9,532 bases of DNA from Chlamydiota bacterium. Its GTDB lineage: Bacteria > Chlamydiota > Chlamydiia > Chlamydiales > Rhabdochlamydiaceae. Below the pieces are notes generated by a model. The model saw only the letters and a program-made list of their open reading frames with translations. It searched no databases and had not been told where the DNA came from. Made by a program: the position numbers and the translations under genes. Where the stretch lies: the NCBI GenBank assembly GCA_023269365.1, contig JAHFTN010000021.1, forward strand, positions 5,422 to 14,953, read 5' to 3'. Shown piece by piece: positions 1 through 4,833 of this stretch. Position 1 is the first letter of the stretch; every line of letters starts with the position of its first letter.

Positions 1-271
1 GTGGGGATTTTAAAAGGACACTCACGCCGAGGCGTACGCAGTCGGCAGGGGTCCCATTCACTTTCCAGGCAAGCGTCCCTCTCTCCCATTCTACAGGATG
101 GATTTGCAGGGGATCCCGAATAGTGATTGAAAGGCCGACTCCCGATTTTTCCACAGCCGGGGCGATGATGTACAGATCTGCGATCTCCACCAACGCTTCC
201 CATAAAGCTTTGATCCCGGGAGCATAGATCCCATCGTCATTCGTAATTAAAATTTTTAATTTCTTGTTCAT
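1..271 (-). CDS. surE: SurE 5'/3'-nucleotidase, N-terminal part (runs off the window)
   Basis: Only the first 90 codons are inside the window; the gene continues beyond base 1. The translation begins MNKKLKILITNDDGIYAPGI. It carries the SurE metal-site signature N11-D12-D13-G14 close to the N-terminus, the A-P-x4-S43-G loop whose serine normally helps bind the divalent metal, and the conserved N72-G-T-P-A-D-C-V79 segment. SurE proteins are metal-dependent phosphatases that dephosphorylate nucleoside monophosphates and are usually linked to stress survival; they work in the cytoplasm as dimers or tetramers. The ATG at 271 lies 10 nt after the putP stop on the same strand, so the two are probably co-transcribed. 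I see no good Shine-Dalgarno before this ATG, so translation may depend on ribosomes arriving from putP. Identification is secure from the N-terminal motifs; whether the rest of the gene is intact cannot be seen. Confidence 0.93.
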   Translation of the reverse strand, partial: MNKKLKILITNDDGIYAPGIKALWEALVEIADLYIIAPAVEKSGVGLSITIRDPLQIHPVEWERGTLAWKVNGTPADCVRLGVSVLLKSP

Positions 272-281
272 CGTGAGTCAG

Positions 282-1718
282 TTATAACACAAGGTTCTTT
301 TTTATAGGTTGAGAAAGAAGAGAAATCAGCACAATCAAGCCCAAGCTGGTAAAAAATCCAGGGAGTAAAGAGGGGATATGAAGAGATTCTACTTTGTCAA
401 AGTAGGGCCAGATGCCAGCCACGATGCCGCCAGAGAGGATGCCGGCCCAGGCGCCTTGTTTTGTGACCTTTTTCCAGTAAAGAGACAAGAGAAGTAAAGG
501 ACCGAAGGCAGAGCCCAGTCCAGACCAAGCATAGAGGACAAGGGAGTAGATTGAGCTGATGTTGCCATATGCGATGAGAAAAGCGACCAAAGAGGCGATT
601 ATAACGCCCCCTCTTGCTACGATGAGCAGTTCTTTTGAAGAGGCATTTTTGCGAAAGATCCGCTTGTAAAAATCTTCTGTGAGGCTCGAAGAGAGGACCA
701 AGACCTGAGAACTCATCGCATTGATAGTGGCAGCGAGGATGGCACATAAGATCAGTCCAATAAAAAAAGGAGAGAAAGAATTTTTCACGATGTTGACAAA
801 GACGAGCTCTGTGTTGGAAAGTCCTTCTTTAAAAAAGGCGATCCCGACGAGGCCTACGAGGGTAGCAGCGCCAAGCGAGAGCACCATCCAGCTCATCCCG
901 ACCCATTTGGATTTTTTGATCTCATGAACGTTGCGTATCCCCATGAATTTTGTCACGATGTGGGGTTGACCAAAGTAACCCAGGCCCCATCCGGCGACCA
1001 TCCCCAAGATTTCCAGTAACGTTTTAGTAGAAAAATCGGGAAATAGGGTCGTAGAGAGGTGTTTGAGCGTCATCGCTTCTCTCACTCCCGTCCAGCCCCC
1101 GACGTTATCTAAGACAAAAAGAGGGACAAAAATGATCACCCCCATGAGAAAAAATCCTTGAAAGAGGTCGATCCATGCGAGTGTTAAATATCCCCCCATG
1201 AAGACGTAGGGAACGACGACGAGAATGCCGATGAGCACGCCCCAGTCGTAGGGGACGTTGAATAAGGTATTAAGTAAAAGCCCAAGGCCGACGAGTCCAG
1301 CAGAGATATAGATCGTGTAAAAGACAAGGGAGATGAGTGCTGTAAAGACTCGAATCATCCCCGAGGTATCCGTAAGGCGGCTCTCAAAAAAAGAGGAAAA
1401 GGTAAGGCTATTGTATTGCTCTGTAGCTACTCGTATTTTAGGAGCGACAAGCTGCCAGTTTAAGAACATAAATAAGAGCAGCCCCACAGCTGTCCAGCTA
1501 TGGAATATCCCTCCTGTAAAAATGACGGCGGGATACCCCATGAAGAGCCAGCTGCTCATGTCACTCGCGTGGGCGGCAAGAGCTGTTAACCAGTAGTTCA
1601 TGGAACGAGAGCCGATGATGAAGTCAGCAGAAGACAAGTGCTTGCGATAGGAAAAAAATCCGATGGCAAATAGCGCAATCAAATAGCAAATGACGGCAAG
1701 GAGTTCTTGTATATGCAT
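282..1718 (-). CDS. putP: PutP-family sodium/proline (solute:sodium) symporter
   Basis: The product is a 478-residue, strongly hydrophobic inner-membrane protein, close to the usual length of PutP (about 500) and compatible with the 12-13 helix LeuT-like fold of the SSS family. PutP imports L-proline with Na+. Signatures visible in order are the TM2 motif A51-S-D53-M-S-S-W, the G-Y-F-G-Q-P-H segment (247-253), the L-A-A-x-I-N-A-M-S-S-Q stretch (328-338) followed by S-S-S-L-T-E-D-F-Y-K (343-352), and Y-A-W-S-G-L-G-S-A-F-G-P (396-407). By recalled alignment, the Ser340/Thr341 pair of E. coli PutP, which contributes to the Na2 sodium site, is replaced here by Asn333/Ala334, so ion coupling or substrate could differ. 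The ATG at 1718 is the best N-terminal fit but has no strong Shine-Dalgarno; a 15-bp-stem hairpin ends 18 nt upstream. surE follows after 10 nt. The family is certain; proline as substrate is inferred from the PutP-like motifs. Confidence 0.9.
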   Translation of the reverse strand: MHIQELLAVICYLIALFAIGFFSYRKHLSSADFIIGSRSMNYWLTALAAHASDMSSWLFMGYPAVIFTGGIFHSWTAVGLLLFMFLNWQLVAPKIRVATEQYNSLTFSSFFESRLTDTSGMIRVFTALISLVFYTIYISAGLVGLGLLLNTLFNVPYDWGVLIGILVVVPYVFMGGYLTLAWIDLFQGFFLMGVIIFVPLFVLDNVGGWTGVREAMTLKHLSTTLFPDFSTKTLLEILGMVAGWGLGYFGQPHIVTKFMGIRNVHEIKKSKWVGMSWMVLSLGAATLVGLVGIAFFKEGLSNTELVFVNIVKNSFSPFFIGLILCAILAATINAMSSQVLVLSSSLTEDFYKRIFRKNASSKELLIVARGGVIIASLVAFLIAYGNISSIYSLVLYAWSGLGSAFGPLLLLSLYWKKVTKQGAWAGILSGGIVAGIWPYFDKVESLHIPSLLPGFFTSLGLIVLISLLSQPIKKNLVL

Positions 1719-1736
1719 GAATTCACTTTGAAGGTT

Positions 1737-1772
1737 CGAGGGAATTGCAAAGAGAGTTTTGCAATTCCCTCG
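1737..1772. repeat. Perfect 15-bp-stem hairpin just upstream of putP
   Basis: Bases 1737-1751 (CGAGGGAATTGCAAA) pair perfectly with 1758-1772, leaving a 6-nt loop. The right arm, 17 bases AGTTTTGCAATTCCCTC at 1755-1771, recurs identically at 5059-5075 beside another repeat copy, so this is a dispersed sequence and not a private terminator. It lies between the ttcA-like gene and putP, which are on the same strand, and would fall in the putP leader if transcription starts upstream. No U-run follows on either strand, which argues against an intrinsic terminator. Confidence 0.75.
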
Positions 1773-1776
1773 TTCG

Positions 1777-1919
1777 ACTGAACTTTAGCCGTTTGGTAGA
1801 GGCAATTTCGCGTCTAAAATCCCCTGGCTCTATTGGCAAGGGCCTCTTAAGAGGCCCTTGCCAATAGAGCCAGGGGGGTATCTCGCGAATTTGCCGTCCC
1901 CCAATGGCTAAAGTTCAGT
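1777..1919. mobile_element. MITE-like palindromic element, copy 1 (143 bp, TSD TCG)
   Basis: The element has 14-bp perfect terminal inverted repeats (ACTGAACTTTAGCC at 1777-1790 and its complement at 1906-1919) and is flanked by a 3-bp direct repeat, TCG (1774-1776 and 1920-1922). The core is a 56-bp perfect palindrome with no loop: arm 1821-1848 pairs with 1849-1876. The outer arms differ: the left holds GGCAATTTCGCGTCTAAA (1801-1818), and the right, read inward, holds CGGCAAATTCGCGAGATA (complement of 1879-1896). The same two arms occur in swapped order at 4834-5015. It has no coding capacity, so if mobile it would depend on a transposase elsewhere. Classification as a MITE is inferred from the inverted ends, the target duplication and the multiple copies. 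Confidence 0.82.
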
Positions 1920-1964
1920 TCGACCAAAACCGCATTAAGCCAAATCAAGAAAATTTATGCTATC

Positions 1965-2705
1965 TTATTTGTATAATGCTTTGGTTGATCCATAGACAAA
2001 AGAAGCTTGACTTAGGTTTTCTTTTGCATGGGGGAACACTTTTTCTAACTCTTTGATCAGCCTCTTTGTCGTATTTCTCTGAGAATTTTGCCCGACCGGG
2101 CACTGGCAGGTGATTCTCGAAAAGCCGTACATCGAAGCAAAAGCCAAGATCTCTTCTTCTGAGACAAAAATTAACGGACGCACCAAAGTAACCCCATAAT
2201 CATGCATTGGCACTTTGGGCAGCATGGCTGCAAATTCCGCTTTATGTAGCAGATTCATAAGAAGGGTCTGGATGCTATCATCTCGGTGGTGTCCAAAAGC
2301 AATGGTCGTAATTCCCCGCTCTTTTGCCGCCTTAAAAATCAGCCCCCGCCTCTCTCGAGAGCAGCTATAGCACTCGAGCTTTTCCCTCTCGATCATCGAC
2401 GAGCAAGAGATAAATTCCACCTCCAACTCCCTGCAAATCCCCCTCAAAAACCCCAAACTCACCCCCGCTCCGCAAGAATAGAGCCCATCGACGTGAATTG
2501 CCGTAATTTTAAAAGGAAAAAACCCCCTTCCCGAAATTGCTTTAAGTAAATAGAGCAAACACAAGCTATCCTTCCCTCCACTTAAAGCCAGAGCGATATG
2601 TTCGACTCCCTCCAAAAGTTTAAATTCATAGAGTGCCTTGCGGCATAGGCTCTCTAGCCGCTTTCCAAGCTTCGTCCAAGGGGGTGTTGCTACGGGAATA
2701 TGCAT
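1965..2705 (-). CDS. ttcA: TtcA-like tRNA 2-thiolation enzyme (PP-loop ATPase)
   Basis: The 246-residue product has the N-type ATP-pyrophosphatase P-loop S42-G-G-K-D-S47, which activates the target nucleobase by adenylation. The TtcA hallmarks follow: C112-Y-S-C115, the G138-H-H-R-D-D143-S-I-Q-T segment, and a late cysteine pair C200-Q-C202 before G205-Q-N-S-Q-R. In E. coli TtcA three cysteines (a C-x-x-C pair plus one C-terminal cysteine) hold a [4Fe-4S] cluster used to make 2-thiocytidine at tRNA position 32. Here C112 and C115 with C200 or C202 are the likely equivalents. It is shorter than E. coli TtcA (about 310), mainly at the C-terminus. The ATG at 2705 lacks a clear Shine-Dalgarno. 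It is transcribed divergently from the SEC-C gene. A related PP-loop thiolase acting on another tRNA position cannot be excluded. Confidence 0.83.
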   Translation of the reverse strand: MHIPVATPPWTKLGKRLESLCRKALYEFKLLEGVEHIALALSGGKDSLCLLYLLKAISGRGFFPFKITAIHVDGLYSCGAGVSLGFLRGICRELEVEFISCSSMIEREKLECYSCSRERRGLIFKAAKERGITTIAFGHHRDDSIQTLLMNLLHKAEFAAMLPKVPMHDYGVTLVRPLIFVSEEEILAFASMYGFSRITCQCPVGQNSQRNTTKRLIKELEKVFPHAKENLSQASFVYGSTKALYK

Positions 2706-2792
2706 AAAGATATTGCGTATTTTAAAAAAAAGTCTTCCTCGAGCATTCTACTCCATTTCCAGATTAACTTCTTAGTTTTTATAGGGACCCTC

Positions 2793-2801
2793 TGCTATAA
2801 A
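2793..2801 (+). promoter_or_regulatory. Extended -10 promoter element before the SEC-C gene
   Basis: The bases TGC-TATAAA form an extended -10 motif (TGn followed by a near-consensus hexamer at 2796-2801). Any -35 hexamer is weak: TTAGTT at 2772-2777 with 18-bp spacing is the best match. Transcription would start near 2808, leaving a short leader that contains the Shine-Dalgarno AAGGAAGG at 2810-2817, 6 nt before the ATG at 2824. Confidence 0.45.
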
Positions 2802-2823
2802 TGAAGGAAAAGGAAGGTCTCTC

Positions 2824-3015
2824 ATGGATAAACCTGGAAGAAACGATCCCTGCCCCTGTGGTTCTGGTAAGAAATTTAAAAAATGTTGTGAGATGAGGCC
2901 CATCCCTAAGAAAATCAACGCACAGCTCCTCTCTGGGGACGGCGCCGCAAAAGTCTCCTCCCTATTTTTCAAGAAATCTCCCCCAAAAGAAGAGCCCCCC
3001 AATGTCATTTTATAA
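2824..3015 (+). CDS. Small stand-alone SEC-C zinc-motif protein
   Basis: This 63-residue protein is little more than a SEC-C motif followed by a basic, proline-rich tail. The motif G5-R-N-D-P-C10-P-C12-G-S-G-K-K-F-K-K-C21-C22 holds the zinc-binding C-x-C-x8-C-C pattern. The same module at the SecA C-terminus binds Zn2+ and contacts SecB, but many short proteins carry it alone and their role is generally unknown. The translational start is well supported: AAGGAAGG lies 6 nt upstream of the ATG, behind an extended -10 element. The stop is followed within about 50 nt by tRNA-Thr on the same strand, so read-through into the tRNA genes is possible. Zinc binding is expected from the motif; any link to protein export or ribosome quality control is speculation. 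Confidence 0.88.
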
Positions 3016-3021
3016 TTTCTT

Positions 3022-3051
3022 TTGAGTTAAAACTTAAGAGTTTGATATATT
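3022..3051 (+). promoter_or_regulatory. Candidate promoter for the tRNA-Thr/tRNA-Tyr unit
   Basis: TTGAGT (3022-3027) and TATATT (3046-3051) are separated by 18 bp, a plausible sigma70-type promoter. The predicted start near 3058 is only about 5 nt before the mature 5' end of tRNA-Thr, and the bases between are C-rich. Confidence 0.5.
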
Positions 3052-3063
3052 TCCCCATCTCGT

Positions 3064-3135
3064 GCTGGTATAGCTCAATGGTAGAGCATCCGCCTTGTAA
3101 GCGGACGGTTGAGGGTTCAAGTCCTTTTGCCAGCA
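3064..3135 (+). tRNA. tRNA-Thr (anticodon TGT)
   Basis: The sequence folds into a complete 72-nt cloverleaf. The 7-bp acceptor stem is GCTGGTA with TGCCAGC and discriminator A. The D arm contains TAGCTCAATGGTAGAGCA. The anticodon stem TCCGC/GCGGA encloses loop CTTGTAA, with TGT at positions 34-36 reading ACA threonine codons. The T arm contains the standard GGTTCAAGTCC loop region. No CCA is encoded directly: the bases after the discriminator are TCC. It is followed 20 nt later by tRNA-Tyr, so the two are very likely one transcript. Confidence 0.97.
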
Positions 3136-3155
3136 TCCTTTCTTACAGCCTTCTC

Positions 3156-3237
3156 GGGGGTGTCGCATAGTGGCAATTGCAAGGGACTGTAAATCCCTCA
3201 GCTTCGGCTTTCGTTGGTTCGAGTCCAACCGCCCCCA
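3156..3237 (+). tRNA. tRNA-Tyr (anticodon GTA)
   Basis: This is an 82-nt class II tRNA with a long variable arm, as expected for bacterial tRNA-Tyr. The acceptor stem GGGGGTG pairs with CGCCCCC and the discriminator is A. The anticodon stem AGGGA/TCCCT encloses CTGTAAA, giving anticodon GTA. The variable arm (about CAGCTTCGGCTTTCG) forms a short hairpin. The T arm is TTGG-TTCGAGT-CCAA, with a fifth pair at its base. CCA is not encoded. It lies 20 nt after tRNA-Thr; the Thr(TGT)-Tyr(GTA) order is also found in the E. coli thrU-tyrU cluster. Confidence 0.97.
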
Positions 3238-3269
3238 TCCTTTTGGACACTTAAAAAAAGAGGTTTGAG

Positions 3270-3425
3270 ATGTGCTCATTTGTCTCTACGATATTATACA
3301 AATGCCTTGCCCTGTTAATTGCGGTGATGTTCTTGATGAACTTTCTGGGAGCAGAGAATATTGTGATTGTGCACCCTTCAACATTTACCCTGGAACTGTC
3401 CAATTTAGAATTATGGGACATTTAG
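3270..3425 (+). CDS. Candidate 51-residue exported or membrane peptide, unknown function
   Basis: An ATG at 3270 follows AAGAGG (3258-3263) with a 6-nt spacer, the best ribosome-binding site in this part of the window, and opens 51 codons ending in TAG at 3423-3425. The peptide begins MCSFVSTILYK and continues with a hydrophobic run (about residues 13-28, CLALLIAVMFLMNFLG) that could be a signal peptide with cleavage near A28 or a membrane anchor. A polar segment with valine-rich and LEL motifs and the end W-D-I follows. Its last 15 bases overlap the 3' end of the convergent antitoxin gene. I recognise no family. It may be a genuine small secreted protein, or the 5' remnant of a longer gene cut when the toxin-antitoxin pair arrived. 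An overlapping +-strand frame (GTG at 3272) has no comparable start signal. Confidence 0.42.
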   Translation: MCSFVSTILYKCLALLIAVMFLMNFLGAENIVIVHPSTFTLELSNLELWDI

Positions 3426-3806
3426 AAGAAGAGCGATATCAATACGCAGAGCTTTAGCTAATCTCCTGGCAATTTTTTGTCCCACAGGTCTTTGCCCATT
3501 TTCCATTTTAGAGATGTTTTCTTGGCTGATGCTTGTGCGTTTGGCCAATTCCTTTTGAGAGATTCCCTCCCTGTAGCGAGCGCCTCTAAGAGCCAGCCCT
3601 GACTTTTTGTATTTAGCAATACGATTTTTAGCAAGCTCTTCCCAGGAAGTCGATTCATCTTCCCCATATTTTTCCAGAAATGCTTCCAGTTTGTGGAGGT
3701 TTTTTTCAGAAACAAAAGAGAGAGTCTTTTTCTTGCCGGGCATCTCGATGATGACTTTATAGGTGGGTTCTCGATTAGTAGGGTGCATTTTCATGTGAGC
3801 CGACAT
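3411..3806 (-). CDS. XRE-family (HigA-like) antitoxin of a type II toxin-antitoxin pair
   Basis: With the ATG at 3806 the protein has 131 residues. The C-terminal half (about 70-129) is a Cro/CI-type helix-turn-helix: G70-L-A-L-R, then G81-I-S-Q-K-E-L-A-K-R-T-S-I-S-Q-E-N-I-S-K-M-E-N-G, which is diagnostic of the XRE fold. The N-terminal half, with several lysines and a predicted helical stretch (34-68), is the likely toxin-neutralising part. I prefer ATG 3806 to the upstream TTG at 3818 because GAGG lies 6 nt before it, inside the toxin gene. The gene overlaps the toxin gene by 32 nt, giving translational coupling in toxin-first order as in higBA-type systems. The protein probably binds the palindromes in the operon promoter (4102-4124) and represses its own transcription. 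Its 3' end overlaps a convergent small ORF by 15 nt. Confidence 0.85.
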   Translation of the reverse strand: MSAHMKMHPTNREPTYKVIIEMPGKKKTLSFVSEKNLHKLEAFLEKYGEDESTSWEELAKNRIAKYKKSGLALRGARYREGISQKELAKRTSISQENISKMENGQRPVGQKIARRLAKALRIDIALLLNVP

Positions 3807-4074
3807 AGTATACCTCAATTATCTTAAGTTGCTTATCTACAATTCTCCAACAGGCGACATAAGTCGGGGGTCCCTTACGGAGATGGCAATGGAAATGATC
3901 TTTACTCAATGGTCCATAATGAGGCCATGAAGGTAAGTTTGGACCATTCTTTGCAAGATTCAGAGCTAAAAGGTCAATTACATCAATAATCGAGGGTTTT
4001 TTGGAACCACTGTGCTCGAGTTTCTTGTATTGTTTTTTCGCGTTTCTTGAAAAGGTCGTCGTCCAATTTGGCAT
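3775..4074 (-). CDS. RelE/HigB-like toxin, probable mRNA interferase
   Basis: The 99-residue basic protein fits the size of RelE-superfamily toxins, which cleave mRNA in the ribosomal A site. The C-terminal core F61-H-C-H-L-R-K-G-P-P-T-Y-V-A-C-W and I-I-E-V-Y-Y-V-G-S-H-E-N-A-P-Y resembles the strand-rich catalytic half of many uncharacterised RelE-type toxins; H60, H62, H64, R66, K67 and H95 are candidate active-site residues. I place the start at ATG 4074 (MPNWTTTFSRN): AAAGGA lies 6 nt upstream, and the longer reading frame from ATG 4158 would run through the operon's own promoter (-10 at 4097-4102), so those 28 extra codons are very unlikely to be translated. The gene leads a two-gene operon with the antitoxin. 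Catalytic activity is inferred from family and context only. Confidence 0.82.
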   Translation of the reverse strand: MPNWTTTFSRNAKKQYKKLEHSGSKKPSIIDVIDLLALNLAKNGPNLPSWPHYGPLSKDHFHCHLRKGPPTYVACWRIVDKQLKIIEVYYVGSHENAPY

Positions 4075-4096
4075 CCCCATTCCTTTATCAAATTTC

Positions 4097-4125
4097 ATTG
4101 TATCATATGATCTGACATATGTCAA
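4097..4125 (-). promoter_or_regulatory. Toxin-antitoxin operon promoter with two palindromic operator sites
   Basis: On the minus strand, TTGACA (4125-4120) and TACAAT (4102-4097) are separated by exactly 17 bp, a perfect -35 and a near-consensus -10. Two perfect palindromes are embedded: TGACATATGTCA (4113-4124) covers most of the -35 and ATCATATGAT (4102-4111) touches the -10. Both share the core CATATG, with centres 12 bp apart. This is the geometry expected for repression by a helix-turn-helix antitoxin. The predicted transcript start near 4090 lies about 16 nt before the toxin ATG. Confidence 0.78.
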
Positions 4126-4206
4126 ATTAAGGCAAGCATTTACGCAAATTTTACGCATTTGGCCAACTAAAACTTGTCAACGCTTCCCTTCCATTTTTTT
4201 TAAGAG

Positions 4207-4236
4207 TTTACAAGAAAATAATTATTTCAATACCAT
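4207..4236 (+). promoter_or_regulatory. Weak candidate promoter for the DUF4142 gene
   Basis: TTTACA (4207-4212) and TACCAT (4231-4236) are 18 bp apart in an AT-rich stretch. The -10 is poor. If used, the transcript would start near 4243 and include the repeat terminus at 4246-4261 in its leader. Confidence 0.25.
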
Positions 4237-4245
4237 CATCCCTCG

Positions 4246-4261
4246 ATGGCTAAAGTCCAGT
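4246..4261 (+). repeat. Solo repeat terminus ATGGCTAAAGTCCAGT
   Basis: This 16-base sequence is identical to the right end of the 182-bp element (5000-5015) and of the truncated copy (5101-5116), and is complementary to its left end (4834-4849). No other part of the element is recognisable to its left, so it looks like a remnant. It lies 34 nt before the start codon of the DUF4142 gene. Confidence 0.8.
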
Positions 4262-4295
4262 CAGAGATAAAATTAATGGGAATGAGGAGAAGAAA

Positions 4296-4814
4296 ATGAA
4301 GCTAGTTTTTTGTGTTTTTGTTTTTTTTAGTAGTTTGTTTGTTCCTGGTTATTCAGCGCAAGAACAACAGTTAGGGGAGGGGCAAATCCTCAACATTATG
4401 ATGACGATTGATAAAGGAGAAATCGCTGCTGCAAAGGAGGCGACAAAGAAAAAAGTGACCCCTGCTGTTGATCTTTATGCAAAACATCTTATCGAGCAGC
4501 ACCAAAGAAATTTAGAAGAGCTTATCCAGTTCGCTAAACAAGAGAAGATCGAGCCCAAAGAGTCGGAGATTTCTAATTCTATGGTTGCGAGTGGAAAAAC
4601 CGATCTCAAGGCCTTAAGTGCATTGCAAGGCAAAGCGTTTGATAAGGCGTTCATCGATGCCATGGTCACAGGGCATCAAGAGGGATTGAAACTGATTGAT
4701 ACCAAACTCTTCCCAGAGGCAAAAAGTCCGCAATTACAGATGTCTCTCGAGCAGTTTCGCAAGATGGTTGCAGCTCACCTCGAAAAAGGACTTACGATTC
4801 AAAAGACTCTATAA
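4296..4814 (+). CDS. Exported DUF4142 (ferritin-like helical bundle) protein
   Basis: The 172-residue product starts with a signal peptide (basic K2, hydrophobic 3-17, likely cleavage after G18-Y-S-A21). The mature part is almost wholly helical and matches the DUF4142 layout: a first helix pair with I38-D-K-G-E-I-A-A-A-K and Y61-A-K-H-L-I-E-Q-H-Q-R-N, then A114-F-D-K-A-F-I-D-A-M-V-T-G-H-Q-E-G, and a last helix with A160-H-L-E-K-G. The recurring histidines (H64, H69, H127, H161) are in places typical of the family. DUF4142 proteins are periplasmic four-helix bundles of unproven function, sometimes linked to stress. GAGGAG (4284-4289) lies 6 nt before the ATG. The gene stands alone and is bracketed by inverted copies of the same 16-bp repeat end (4246-4261 and 4834-4849). 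Confidence 0.85.
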   Translation: MKLVFCVFVFFSSLFVPGYSAQEQQLGEGQILNIMMTIDKGEIAAAKEATKKKVTPAVDLYAKHLIEQHQRNLEELIQFAKQEKIEPKESEISNSMVASGKTDLKALSALQGKAFDKAFIDAMVTGHQEGLKLIDTKLFPEAKSPQLQMSLEQFRKMVAAHLEKGLTIQKTL

Positions 4815-4833
4815 ATCCTTCCGGCATCTTATT

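Noticed and set aside
721..1596. Plus-strand ORFs of 68 and 87 codons inside putP
   Set aside because: They are antisense shadows of the symporter gene with no recognisable domain.
1777..1919. Copy 1 as an intrinsic terminator or CRISPR-like repeat
   Set aside because: There is no U-run after the stem on either strand, no repeat-spacer periodicity, and a target duplication is present, which fits a mobile element better.
2772..3008. Minus-strand 78-codon ORF opposite the SEC-C gene
   Set aside because: It is a shadow of the SEC-C gene, which has a clear motif, ribosome-binding site and promoter on the plus strand.
3034..3279. Minus-strand 81-codon ORF (contains R-L-D-S-N-Q-R-K-P-K-L-R-D-L-Q-S-L-A)
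   Set aside because: It is the antisense of tRNA-Thr and tRNA-Tyr; this peptide is a well-known false product of reading tRNA genes backwards.
3272..3457. Plus-strand 61-codon frame starting at GTG 3272
   Set aside because: The ribosome-binding site at 3258-3263 fits the ATG at 3270 in another frame, this frame's start is a GTG placed 2 nt later, and its end runs antisense into the antitoxin.
3807..3818. Upstream TTG start for the antitoxin (four extra residues)
   Set aside because: GAGG at 6-nt spacing points to the ATG at 3806; nothing supports the TTG.
4075..4158. 28-codon N-terminal extension of the toxin from ATG 4158
   Set aside because: It would lie across the -35/-10 and operator of the same operon. 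AAAGGA at 6-nt spacing supports the ATG at 4074.
4475..4669. Minus-strand 64-codon ORF inside the DUF4142 gene
   Set aside because: It is antisense to a well-supported gene and shows no motif.
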